From the NCBI RefSeq assembly GCF_011046535.1, contig NZ_CP049257.1, positions 2,604,001 through 2,668,000 on the forward strand: a stretch of 64,000 nt of DNA, given 5' to 3'. The translations under genes and the position numbers were made by a program. The stretch comes from Nocardioides anomalus (GTDB lineage Bacteria > Actinomycetota > Actinomycetes > Propionibacteriales > Nocardioidaceae). Shown here in pieces: positions 53,101-61,355 of this stretch (position 1 is its first letter; every line of letters begins with the position of its first letter). The notes beneath the pieces were generated by a model that was not told the origin of the DNA, made no database searches, and worked only from the letters and a program-made list of their open reading frames with translations.

Positions 53101-53793
53101 TACGGCGCCGGCATCCTCCAGGTCATCGAGTCCGGGACCTGGCGCGACGACCAGGACCTGGCCGAGGTCTACACCGCGTGGGGCGGGTTCGCCTACGGCC
53201 GCGGTCTCGACGGGGTCGCCGCCTCCGACGACATGCGCGCCAACTACCGGCGCATCAAGGTCGCGGCCAAGAACATCGACACCCGCGAGCACGACATCGC
53301 CGACAGCGACGACTACTTCCAGTACCACGGCGGCATGGTGGCGACGGTCCGCGCGCTGACCGGGGCCGACCCCAAGGCCTACGTCGGCGACTCGACCACG
53401 CCGGACGCCGTGCGCACCCGGACCCTGCAGGAGGAGACGACCCGCGTGTTCCGCGCCCGCGTCGTCAACCCGCGCTGGATCGGCGCGATGCAGCGTCACG
53501 GCTACAAGGGCGCCTTCGAGCTCGCCGCGACCGTCGACTACCTCTTCGGCTTCGACGCCACGGCGGGCGTGGTGCACGACTGGATGTACCAGGCACTGGC
53601 CCAGGAGTACGTCCTCGACGAGACCAACCAGGCGTTCATGCGCACGTCGAACCCCTGGGCGCTGCGCGGCATCGTGGAGAAGCTGCACGAGGCCATCGAC
53701 CGGGGCCTGTGGGCCGAGCCCGACGCGGACGTCGTCGCCCAGATGCAGCAGGTCTACCTGGAGCTCGAGGGGGACCTCGAGGACCGGCAGTGA
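50197..53793 (+). CDS. cobN: Cobaltochelatase subunit CobN
   Basis: 1198 residues, normal for the large chelatase subunit. Recognisable blocks: [11 protein letters not shown]-like [102 protein letters not shown] and [14 protein letters not shown]. It binds hydrogenobyrinic acid diamide and inserts cobalt with the AAA+ partners CobS/CobT or ChlI/ChlD-like subunits, which are not in this window. Transcribed from a cobalamin riboswitch; overlaps cobF by 4 bases. Confidence 0.97.
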   Translation: [1198 protein letters not shown]

Positions 53794-54503
53794 CGGCTCC
53801 CGTGGTCCGGATCGTCGGGATCGGCTGCGGTCCTCAGCACGTCACGCCCGAGGCCTCGGCGGCGCTGCGGGCGTCGGCGTACGTCGTGGCGGCGCGCAAG
53901 GGGGCCGACGACCCGCTGCTCGCCGTGCGCCGGGAGGTGGCGGCGGCCCACGGTCTCGAGGTCGTCGAGGTCGACGACCCCACGCGGGACCGGGACCCGG
54001 TGGACTACGGCGGCGCGGTGCGCGACTGGCACGCCGCGCGGGCCGCGGCTTGGAGCTCGGCCATCGCCGCGCGCGCGGGCGACCCGGCCTTCCTGGTGTG
54101 GGGCGACCCGGCGCTCTACGACTCCACGATCCGGGTGGTGACGGCGACCGGGCTGGCCTACGAGGTGGTGGCCGGCATCTCGGCGCCGCAGCTGCTGGCC
54201 GCCCGGCACGGGATCGTGCTGCACGAGGTCGGCGCGCCGGTCCACGTGACGACGGAGCGGCGGCTGGCCGAGGACGTCGCCGCGGGTCAGACCAACGTCG
54301 TGGTCATGCTCACCTCGGGGGCGTCGCTCGACGGCCTGGACGACTGGTCGATCTGGTGGGGCGCGAACCTCGGCGCCGCCTCGGAGCGGCTGGTGGCCGG
54401 TCGGGTCGGCGACGTCCGGCCGGCGCTGGCCGACGCGCGGGCGGCGGCCCGGGCCGAGGCCGACTGGGTGATGGACGTGTTCCTGCTGCGGGCGCCGCGG
54501 TGA
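53790..54503 (+). CDS. cobF: Precorrin-6A synthase (deacetylating)
   Basis: 237 residues of the SAM-dependent tetrapyrrole methylase fold. VRIVGIGCGPQHVTPEA, VVEVDDPTRDRDPVDYGGAVRDWHAARAAAW, AFLVWGDPALYDSTIRVV and EVVAGISAPQLLAARHGI follow the CobF pattern. It methylates C1 of precorrin-5 and removes acetate, an aerobic-pathway step. GTG start overlaps cobN (GTGA). Confidence 0.92.
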   Translation: MTAPVVRIVGIGCGPQHVTPEASAALRASAYVVAARKGADDPLLAVRREVAAAHGLEVVEVDDPTRDRDPVDYGGAVRDWHAARAAAWSSAIAARAGDPAFLVWGDPALYDSTIRVVTATGLAYEVVAGISAPQLLAARHGIVLHEVGAPVHVTTERRLAEDVAAGQTNVVVMLTSGASLDGLDDWSIWWGANLGAASERLVAGRVGDVRPALADARAAARAEADWVMDVFLLRAPR

Positions 54504-55012
54504 GCGGGCACACGGTGCTGGCCGTGCCCGTCCCGGAGCTCGACCCGTTCGTGCGCGAGCGCACCGAGCGGTACGACGCGTCCTTCGTCTCGACCGAGCC
54601 GGACTTCGGGCACGCCCATGTCACGCTGCTCTCGCCGTGGCTCGGCGCTCCCACCGCGGCGGACCTGGCCGTCGTCGGCGAGGTGGTGTCCTCGGAGCCG
54701 GCCTTCGCCTACGCCCTCGAGCGGCTCGAGCAGACGCCGCTCGGGCTGCTCATGCTCGCCCCGGAGCCGGCCGCACCCTTCGCGCGGCTGACCGCCGCAC
54801 TGGTGGCGGCGTTCCCGCAGACGCCGCCGTACGCCGGCGCCTTCGACCCGCTGCCCCACCTCACCCTCGACCACACCGAGACCGGCGCGACCCTCGCCGG
54901 GCTGCGCGCCGAGCTGGCGCTGCCGGTCGAGGCCAAGGCCGAGGTCGTCCAGCTGCAGTGGTGGGCCAACCACGACTGCCGGGTCCTGCACACCTGGCGG
55001 CTGGGCGGGTGA
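54500..55012 (+). CDS. 2H phosphoesterase (2'-5' RNA ligase family) in the cobalamin operon
   Basis: 170 residues with the two HxT motifs of the 2H superfamily at H40-V-T42 (GHAHVTLLSPW) and H120-L-T122 (PHLTLDH), about 80 residues apart as expected. Family members hydrolyse cyclic phosphodiesters or join RNA ends. Here it overlaps cobF and cobQ by 4 bases each (GTGA), so it is translated with the cobalamin genes. Substrate unknown; no such step is established in cobalamin synthesis. Confidence 0.85.
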   Translation: MSGHTVLAVPVPELDPFVRERTERYDASFVSTEPDFGHAHVTLLSPWLGAPTAADLAVVGEVVSSEPAFAYALERLEQTPLGLLMLAPEPAAPFARLTAALVAAFPQTPPYAGAFDPLPHLTLDHTETGATLAGLRAELALPVEAKAEVVQLQWWANHDCRVLHTWRLGG

Positions 55013-56385
55013 GCGGGCTGCTGGTCGCGGGCACGACCTCGGACGCCGGCAAGTCCGTGGTGACGACCGGGCTGTGCCGGGCCTTCGCGCGACGCGGCGT
55101 GCACGTCGCGCCCTACAAGGCCCAGAACATGTCCAACAACTCCATGGTCACCCGCGCCGGCGACGAGATCGGCCGCGCGCAGTGGGTCCAGGCCCTGGCC
55201 GCGCGAGCAGAACCCGAAGCCGCGATGAACCCGGTCCTGCTCAAGCCGGGCAGCGACCAGCGCAGCCACGTCGTGGTGATGGGACACCCCGCGGGCGAGG
55301 TCTCGTCCACGGACTGGGAGGCCGGGCGCGCCCACCTCGCGCGGGCCGCGCACGCGGCGTACGACGACCTGGCCTCGCGCTTCGAGGTGGTCGTGGCCGA
55401 GGGCGCCGGCAGCCCGGCGGAGATCAACCTGCGCCGCGGTGACTACGTGAACATGGGGCTGGCCCGGCACGCCGACCTGCCGGTCGTGGTGGTCGGCGAC
55501 ATCGACCGCGGCGGGGTGTTCGCGGCCTTCGTCGGCACCCTCGCGCTGCTCGACGAGGACGACGCCCGGCTGCTCGCCGGCTGGGTGGTCAACAAGTTCC
55601 GCGGCGCGCGGTCGCTGCTCCAGCCCGGCCTGGACGAGCTGACCGCGCGGACCGGGCGGCCGACGTACGGCGTGCTGCCCTGGCACCCCGACGTCTGGCT
55701 GGACAGCGAGGACGCGCTCGACCTCGAGGGCCGCCGCTCCTCCGGGGGCACCGCGCGCGTCGCGGTGGTCCGGCTGCCGCGGATCAGCAACTTCACCGAC
55801 GTCGACGCGCTCGGCCTCGAGCCGGACCTCGACGTCGTGTTCGCCTCGACGCCGCGCGCGCTGGCCGACGCCGACCTCGTGGTGCTGCCCGGCACCCGCG
55901 CCACCCTCTCCGACCTGGCCTGGCTGCGCGAGCGTGGCCTCGACCGGGCCGTGCTCGCGCACGCCGCGGCGGGGCGGCCGGTGCTCGGGATCTGCGGCGG
56001 CTGCCAGATGCTCGGCACGACCATCGCCGACCCGGACGGCATCGAGGGGCCGCCGACCACGGCCGAGGGCCTGGGGCTGCTCGCGCTGACCACCACGTTC
56101 GGCGCGGAGAAGGTGCTGCGCACTCACCAGCCCGCCGGCTACGAGATCCACCACGGACGGGTCTCCGGCCCGCTGGTCGACGGCCCCGTCGTCGGGACGA
56201 TGGTGCACGGGTCGCTGGAGGACGACGCGTACCGCGCGCGCTTCCTGGCCGACGCGCTCGGCGTCACCAGCCGGGCGTCGTTCCCGGCCGCGCGCGAGCG
56301 GCGGCTCGACCTGCTCGGCGACCTGGTCGAGGAGCACCTCGACGTCGACGGCCTGCTGCGGCTGGCGCGGGAGGGCATCCGATGA
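55009..56385 (+). CDS. cobQ: Cobyric acid synthase
   Basis: 458 residues. N-terminal P-loop-like [34 protein letters not shown], the [23 protein letters not shown] block, [12 protein letters not shown], then the glutamine amidotransferase-like triad domain with [13 protein letters not shown] (Cys) and [10 protein letters not shown] (His). It amidates cobyrinate side chains b, d, e and g using glutamine and ATP. GTG start overlaps the 2H gene. Confidence 0.96.
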   Translation: MSGLLVAGTTSDAGKSVVTTGLCRAFARRGVHVAPYKAQNMSNNSMVTRAGDEIGRAQWVQALAARAEPEAAMNPVLLKPGSDQRSHVVVMGHPAGEVSSTDWEAGRAHLARAAHAAYDDLASRFEVVVAEGAGSPAEINLRRGDYVNMGLARHADLPVVVVGDIDRGGVFAAFVGTLALLDEDDARLLAGWVVNKFRGARSLLQPGLDELTARTGRPTYGVLPWHPDVWLDSEDALDLEGRRSSGGTARVAVVRLPRISNFTDVDALGLEPDLDVVFASTPRALADADLVVLPGTRATLSDLAWLRERGLDRAVLAHAAAGRPVLGICGGCQMLGTTIADPDGIEGPPTTAEGLGLLALTTTFGAEKVLRTHQPAGYEIHHGRVSGPLVDGPVVGTMVHGSLEDDAYRARFLADALGVTSRASFPAARERRLDLLGDLVEEHLDVDGLLRLAREGIR

Positions 56386-57137
56386 GGGTCCTGCTGCTGG
56401 GCGGCACGGGCGAGGCGCGCGAGCTCGCCGCGGCGCTCGTGGCCGACGGGTACGACGTCACCACGTCCCTGGCCGGGCGGGTGGCCCGCCCCCGGCTGCC
56501 GGTCGGCGCGGTGCGCATCGGCGGCTTCGGGGGTGTGGAGGGGCTGCGCGTGGCCGCGCGCGACCACGACGCGGTGGTCGACGCGACCCACCCCTTCTCC
56601 CAGCGGATCTCCGCCCACGCCGCGGCCGCGTGCACCGACGTACCGCTCCTGCGCCTGCAGCGCCCGGGCTGGTCCGGCGACCACGTCTGGGTCGACTCGC
56701 ACGAGGAGGCCGCCGAGCGGGCGGCGGCGTACGCGAGGCCGTTCCTCACCGTCGGCCGCCAGTCGCTGGCGCCCTTCGCGGCGCGGCTGCCGGTCGCGGT
56801 GGCCCGGATGGTCGACGAGGCCGAGGTGCCCGCGCGGTGGACGCTGCTGCTGAGCCGGGGGCCGTACACCCTGGACGGCGAGCGCGCGCTCATGGTCGAG
56901 CACGACGTCGACGTGCTGGTGACCAAGGACTCCGGCGGCGACCACACCCACCCCAAGCTCGACGCCGCCGCGGAGCTCGGCGTGCCGGTCGTCGTCGTCC
57001 GCCGGCCGGCGCCCCCGCCGGGCGTCGAGCAGGTCAGCGACGTCGCCGGAGCAGTCGCGTGGCTGAGCAGGCTGCGAGCGCTGCCCAGCCCACCCGGCTC
57101 GCCAGCCGCCGGCCCCGGGCCAGGTCCTCGTGGGTAG
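56382..57137 (+). CDS. cobK: Precorrin-6A reductase
   Basis: 251 residues. [18 protein letters not shown] (NADPH loop), [37 protein letters not shown] and [17 protein letters not shown] are the family blocks. It reduces precorrin-6A to 6B. The C-terminus ([17 protein letters not shown]) is a proline/glycine tail lying within the 104 bases that overlap the convergent cobD gene, so the tail may be read-through past the folded domain. Starts by ATGA overlap with cobQ. Confidence 0.95.
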   Translation: MRVLLLGGTGEARELAAALVADGYDVTTSLAGRVARPRLPVGAVRIGGFGGVEGLRVAARDHDAVVDATHPFSQRISAHAAAACTDVPLLRLQRPGWSGDHVWVDSHEEAAERAAAYARPFLTVGRQSLAPFAARLPVAVARMVDEAEVPARWTLLLSRGPYTLDGERALMVEHDVDVLVTKDSGGDHTHPKLDAAAELGVPVVVVRRPAPPPGVEQVSDVAGAVAWLSRLRALPSPPGSPAAGPGPGPRG

Positions 57138-57906
57138 GCGCGCGGCCGTCGCCGAGCACGTGCCGGTCCTCGGCGCGTCCGGCGTAGACGTTCACGCCGC
57201 CGAGCCGGACGCCCAACGCCCCGGCGAAGGCCGCCTCGACTGGACCCGCGTTGGGGCTGGGGTGGTGCCGCGCGTCGCGGCGCCAGGCACGCCAGGCGCC
57301 GGCGGGGTCGTCGCCGAGCAGCGTGGCCAGCAGCGCGGTGAGCCGTGCGCCGGGCAGGTTGAGCACGTCGTCCAGGCGCGCTGCGGCCCACCCGAAGCGC
57401 TCGTAGCGCGCGCTGCGGTGCCCCACCATCGCGTCGAGGGTGTTGGCCGCGCGGTAGGCCAGCAGCCCCGGCGACCCGAGGAGCGCACCCCACACCAGCG
57501 GCGCGACCACGGCGTCGGAGGTGTTCTCCGCGACCGACTCCAGCGCCGCCCGGGCCACCCCGTGCGCGTCGAGGACGCTCGTGTCCCGACCCACCAGCCG
57601 GCCGACCTGGCGGCGCGCGGCCTCGAGGTCACCGGCCGCGAGCAGCCGCTCGACCGCGGCCGCCTCGCGGTCCAGGCTGGTGCCGCCGAGCACCACCCAG
57701 GTGGCCAGCGCCACGGGCACCCGACGCCCGACCAGCGCCGCACCCCCGACGAGCACCGCCAGGTGCCCGACCCCGGGCGCCCGCCGGTCGGCGTACGTCA
57801 GCCGCTCGAGCGCGCCGGCCAGCCGCCCGAAGCCGGCCACCGGGTGCCACCGTCGAGGGTCGCCGACCAGCCGGTCCGCGACGTAGCCGAGAGCGAGGTC
57901 GCTCAA
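57034..57906 (-). CDS. cobD: Adenosylcobinamide-phosphate synthase
   Basis: 290 residues from a TTG at 57906, with several membrane helices. [82 protein letters not shown] and [19 protein letters not shown] identify the CbiB/CobD family, which joins aminopropanol (phosphate) to cobyrate. The TTG start shares one base with the divergent cobU ATG, so the exact start is uncertain. The 3' end overlaps cobK for 104 bases. Confidence 0.93.
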   Translation of the reverse strand: MSDLALGYVADRLVGDPRRWHPVAGFGRLAGALERLTYADRRAPGVGHLAVLVGGAALVGRRVPVALATWVVLGGTSLDREAAAVERLLAAGDLEAARRQVGRLVGRDTSVLDAHGVARAALESVAENTSDAVVAPLVWGALLGSPGLLAYRAANTLDAMVGHRSARYERFGWAAARLDDVLNLPGARLTALLATLLGDDPAGAWRAWRRDARHHPSPNAGPVEAAFAGALGVRLGGVNVYAGRAEDRHVLGDGRAPTHEDLARGRRLASRVGWAALAACSATRLLRRRR

Positions 57907-58415
57907 TGCGCATCCTGGTGACGGGCGGGGTCCGCTCCGGCAAGTCCACGCACGCCGAGGCGCTGCTGGCCGACCGGCCCGCGGTGCGGTACGTCGCGCC
58001 CGGTCCGGCGCGCGACGACGCCGACTGGGCCGCCCGCATCGCGGCCCACCAGGCCCGCCGCCCGGCGCACTGGACCACCGTCGAGACCCACGACCTCGCC
58101 GCCGCGCTGACCACCGACGCACCCGTGCTCGTCGACTGCCTCGGCACCTGGCTGACCGCCGTCGTGGACGAGGCCGGCCTGTGGGACGCCCCAGCCCCCA
58201 CCGTGCTCGACCACGTCACGACGCTCAGCGACGCCGCCGTCGCCGCGCTCGGCGACGACGTCGTCCTGGTGACCAACGAGGTCGGGCTCGGCGTGGTGCC
58301 CGAGCACCGCTCGGGCCGCCTGTTCCGCGACCTGCTGGGCACCGTCAACCAGCGCTTCGCCGCCGCCTGCGACGAGGTGCACCTCGTCGTGGCCGGCCGC
58401 GTGCTCGTGCTCTAG
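57906..58415 (+). CDS. cobU: Adenosylcobinamide kinase/guanylyltransferase
   Basis: 169 residues, the usual size. P-loop ILVTGGVRSGKSTHAE, LVDCLGTWLTAVV and VTNEVGLGVVPEHRSGRLFRDLLGTVNQ are characteristic. It phosphorylates adenosylcobinamide and converts it to adenosyl-GDP-cobinamide. It faces cobD with no spacer and ends 8 bases from the convergent cobS. Confidence 0.95.
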   Translation: MRILVTGGVRSGKSTHAEALLADRPAVRYVAPGPARDDADWAARIAAHQARRPAHWTTVETHDLAAALTTDAPVLVDCLGTWLTAVVDEAGLWDAPAPTVLDHVTTLSDAAVAALGDDVVLVTNEVGLGVVPEHRSGRLFRDLLGTVNQRFAAACDEVHLVVAGRVLVL

Positions 58416-58423
58416 GACGCGCC

Positions 58424-59107
58424 CTAGAACGCCCACGCCCACACCACCAGCGTCGTGGCCAGGGCGACCTCGACGGCCGCCCCCATCACGTCTCCTGTCA
58501 CACCTCCCATCCGGGCCCGGGCCCGCCCCACCAACCCGAGCACCACCAGTCCTCCGATGACGGACAGCAGCACAGCACCGACCACCGACAGCGGTCGCGG
58601 GACCACCCCGGCGAACACGGCGCCGAGCCCGTCCGGGCGCGCGGCCGGCACACCGGCGGCGCACACGATCCACAGGGCACAGCGCGACAGGCAGATCAGC
58701 GCGCCCGCGGCGAGCGCACCGGCCCACGCGCCGGCGTACTCCGCGAGGGCCGCGGCCTGGAGACCGGCGACCAGGACCACCGCCAGGGTGCCGGCCGGTC
58801 CGCTGGTCCCGGTCTTCATCACCGCGAGTGAGCGCTCCGCGTCGTAGGAGGCCGTCAGCCCGTCGGCGACGTCGGACAGCCCGTCCCAGTGCAGGGCCCG
58901 GGTGCCGAGCGCGAGGACGCCCACGACGAGCAGCCCGGCGACCAGGGGCGGCACCGGGAGCAGCCACAGCACCAGGGCGGCGGGGACCGCCAGCGGCAGG
59001 ACGGCCACCGGCGCGAGCAGCAGCGCCGCGCGTGGTCGCAGCGCCACCGGCGAGCGGACCGGCAGCGCGGTGAGCGTCCCGACGGCGAGCCGCCAGCCGT
59101 CACCCAC
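58424..59107 (-). CDS. cobS: Adenosylcobinamide-GDP ribazoletransferase (cobalamin synthase)
   Basis: 227 residues with about six membrane helices. ALHWDGLSDVADGL (with the acidic metal-binding motif), KTGTSGPAGTLAVVLV and GGVTGDVMGAAVEV are family signatures. It joins adenosyl-GDP-cobinamide with α-ribazole. A GTG at 59107 overlaps the cobT stop by 8 bases and gives a proper hydrophilic start (GDGWRLAVGTLTALPV). Confidence 0.93.
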   Translation of the reverse strand: MGDGWRLAVGTLTALPVRSPVALRPRAALLLAPVAVLPLAVPAALVLWLLPVPPLVAGLLVVGVLALGTRALHWDGLSDVADGLTASYDAERSLAVMKTGTSGPAGTLAVVLVAGLQAAALAEYAGAWAGALAAGALICLSRCALWIVCAAGVPAARPDGLGAVFAGVVPRPLSVVGAVLLSVIGGLVVLGLVGRARARMGGVTGDVMGAAVEVALATTLVVWAWAF

Positions 59108-60107
59108 CCGGGAGCAGCTCCGAGAGCAGGGCCACGTCGCTGAGCAGCGCGGCCGCGCTGCGCACGAGCGGCACGGCCGCCACCGCACCCGAGCCCTCAC
59201 CGAGCCGCAGCCCCAGGTCGAGCAGCGGCTCGAGGCCGAGCTTGTCGAGGGCGATCGACTGGGCCGGCTCGGTCGACCGGTGACCCGCGGCGCACCAGGC
59301 CGCGACGCCCGGCTCGATGCGGTCGGCGGTCAGCGCGCATGCGACGGCCATCAGCCCGTCGAGCAGGACGGGCACGCCGGCGCGCGCGGCGGTGAGGACG
59401 TACGCCGTCGCCGCGGCCAGGTCGGCCGAGCCGAGCGCGGTCAGGGCCTCGACCGGGTCCTCGACGCGGTCGCCCGCGCGCCGCAGTGCCGCGTCGACCA
59501 CCTCGGTCTTGCGGGCCAGCCCGGCGGCGTCGACGCCGGTGCCGCGGCCCACGACCTCGGAGGCCGGCAGCCCGAGGTGCGCGGCCACCAGCGCGGCGGC
59601 CGGCGTGGTGTTGCCGATGCCCATGTCGCCGCTGAGCAGCAGGTCCGCGCCCGCGGCCAGCTCCTCCCGCGCGACCTGCTCCCCGACCGCCAGCGCGCGC
59701 TCGGTCTCGCCAGGGCTCAGCGCGTCCTCGAGGTGGATCGCGCCCGAGCCGCGTCGCACCTTGTGCGGCCCGGTGCTCTCGCTGTCGACGGACACGTCGA
59801 CGACCCGGACGCTCACGTCGTGTGCTCGGGCCAGCGCGTTGACGCCGGCCCGCCCGGCCTCGAACGTGCCGACCATCGCCTGGGTGATCGCGGCGGGGTA
59901 CGCGCTCACGCCGTGCGCGGCGACCCCGTGGTCGCCGGCGAAGATCGCCAGCCGGACGTCGGCCGGCGGGCGCGGAGGCACCTGACCCTGGCAGGCCGCC
60001 CACCAGAGCGCGAGGTCGCCGAGGCGACCCAGCGCGCCGGCCGGTGTGGCCAGCCCGGCCAGCCGTTCCTCGGCGGCCCGGCGCACCTCGGCGTCCGGCG
60101 ACCTCAC
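59100..60107 (-). CDS. cobT: Nicotinate-nucleotide-dimethylbenzimidazole phosphoribosyltransferase
   Basis: 335 residues. FAGDHGVAAHGVSAYPAAITQAMV, LLLSGDMGIGNTTPAAALVAAHLG, VLLDGLMAVACAL and AAGHRSTEPAQSIALDKLGLEPLLDLGLRLGEGSGA (catalytic Glu in the last block) are diagnostic. It makes α-ribazole phosphate. GTG start overlaps the cbtA stop by 4 bases. Confidence 0.96.
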   Translation of the reverse strand: MRSPDAEVRRAAEERLAGLATPAGALGRLGDLALWWAACQGQVPPRPPADVRLAIFAGDHGVAAHGVSAYPAAITQAMVGTFEAGRAGVNALARAHDVSVRVVDVSVDSESTGPHKVRRGSGAIHLEDALSPGETERALAVGEQVAREELAAGADLLLSGDMGIGNTTPAAALVAAHLGLPASEVVGRGTGVDAAGLARKTEVVDAALRRAGDRVEDPVEALTALGSADLAAATAYVLTAARAGVPVLLDGLMAVACALTADRIEPGVAAWCAAGHRSTEPAQSIALDKLGLEPLLDLGLRLGEGSGAVAAVPLVRSAAALLSDVALLSELLPGG

Positions 60108-60886
60108 AGGCTGTGGGCCAGCTCGCGGCGCGCCCGGGCCGCCGTCGCCCGGTCGGCCAGCTGCCGCACCGCGCCCGTGAGGAGGACGCCGAGGACGGCC
60201 CACATCGAGCCGGTGACGATGAGCGAGGAGCGGCGGAAGTACCACAGCGTGTCCGCCGGGAAGTCGCCCAGCTCGTTGACGGTCGGCAGCACCTGTCCGA
60301 CGACGACCATCGCCACGACGTACGCCGCGACGCCGGCCACGACCGCCGGGTAGGCGCCCGCGCGCTCCCAGAGCCGCTGGGCCAGCACGGTGCAGGCGAC
60401 GGCGGCGACCAGCGAGAGGGCGAGGAGCAGGAAGTACCAGCCCGTGCGGCTGCCGATGGTGTCGGCGTTGCCGACGGCGGGTGGGGAGGCGGGGTACTTC
60501 AGGAACGGCACCAGGACCACCGCCGCCCAGCCGATGAGGGTCACCAGGGCCGTGGACTGCCCGGCGCTCAGCGTGCCGATCCGGCCGACCACCCCGGCCG
60601 CCACGAGGGCCAGCAGGCCGCCGAACACCACGCTCATGCTCAGGGTGCCGGTGAGCAGCCCCCAGGTGCGCTGGTCGTGGCGGGAGACGACGGTGCCGCC
60701 CTCCTCGTGGGTGTGCCCACCGGTGGCCTCGTCGTGGGAGTGGCCGTCGGCGGCGGGCGCGGACTCCTCGAGGTTGATGGCGGTCTCGATGTGGGGCTCG
60801 GCGACGTAGTAGCCGACGACGAAGGTGGCGATGCCGGCGAGGAGGCCCATGAGGAGTCCTCGCACCAGGAAGGCGCGTGCGGTCAT
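60104..60886 (-). CDS. cbtA: Cobalt transporter subunit CbtA
   Basis: 260 residues with about six membrane helices (first at 5-27). A His-rich loop (DGHSHDEATGGHTHEE) after the first helix is suited to cobalt capture. KYPASPPAVGNADTIGSRTGWYF and TLWYFRRSSLIVTGSMWAVLG are family blocks. With CbtB it forms a predicted B12-regulated cobalt importer. 113 bases downstream of cbtB. Confidence 0.93.
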   Translation of the reverse strand: MTARAFLVRGLLMGLLAGIATFVVGYYVAEPHIETAINLEESAPAADGHSHDEATGGHTHEEGGTVVSRHDQRTWGLLTGTLSMSVVFGGLLALVAAGVVGRIGTLSAGQSTALVTLIGWAAVVLVPFLKYPASPPAVGNADTIGSRTGWYFLLLALSLVAAVACTVLAQRLWERAGAYPAVVAGVAAYVVAMVVVGQVLPTVNELGDFPADTLWYFRRSSLIVTGSMWAVLGVLLTGAVRQLADRATAARARRELAHSL

Positions 60887-60999
60887 GACGATCCGTTCGA
60901 GTGGCCCGACGCGTCGCGACGCCGTCGGGTGGAGGTGTGGGTCAGCAGGCGCCGCGCGGCTCGGCCACGGACGCGATCAGCGCGAGGGCGCCGGCGGGC

Positions 61000-61212
61000 T
61001 CAGTGGCAGGGGTAGCCCAGCACGTGCCGACCGTCGTGCACCCACTCGTGGATGGCGTTGCCGGCCGGGATGGAGACCGCGCCCTGGTCGGCGCTGACGA
61101 AGAAGATGACGACGAGCCCGAGCAACCCGAAGAAGAGCGCCCAGGGCAGGAGCTCGCGGAACGGGATGGTGGGAACCGCGACCGGAACGGCGACGGGCGT
61201 GGACTGAGCCAT
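61000..61212 (-). CDS. cbtB: Cobalt transporter subunit CbtB
   Basis: 70 residues: one membrane helix (about 24-42, LPWALFFGLLGLVVIFFV) and the C-terminal HEWVHDGRHVLGYPCH motif whose histidines characterise CbtB. ATG with a strong GAGGAG ribosome site in the tail of the upstream riboswitch. Confidence 0.94.
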   Translation of the reverse strand: MAQSTPVAVPVAVPTIPFRELLPWALFFGLLGLVVIFFVSADQGAVSIPAGNAIHEWVHDGRHVLGYPCH

Positions 61213-61224
61213 GTGTCCTCCTCA

Positions 61225-61345
61225 GGGATTCTGCGTCCCTGCTCGATGGGGTGTGGCGGACACTCGGGTCTGGCTCCACCGCCCGGAGGCGGTGTCACAG
61301 TAGCGCGACTGCGCCGGATTCCCACCGGCTTCCTCGTGCCCGCAC
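61225..61345 (-). ncRNA. Cobalamin riboswitch of the cbtB-cbtA-cobT-cobS operon
   Basis: On the minus strand the B12 core is unmistakable: GAGGAAGCCGGTGGGAATCC (from 61335), GGCGCAGTCGCGCTACTGTGA, then GGAGCCAGACCC (about 61273). It lies between cobC and cbtB and should control cobalt import and lower-ligand assembly. Confidence 0.92.
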
Positions 61346-61349
61346 GGGC

Positions 61350-61355
61350 ACTCTA
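61350..61355 (-). promoter_or_regulatory. -10 box of the cbtB riboswitch transcript
   Basis: TAGAGT on the minus strand, sharing its TAG with the cobC stop codon; a start a few bases later would place the riboswitch at the 5' end. Confidence 0.4.

Noticed and set aside
58411..58428. TCTAGG-ACGCGC-CCTAGA hairpin at the cobU/cobS ends as a terminator
   Set aside because: Its symmetry arises mainly from the two facing TAG stop codons; the 6-bp stem is weak.
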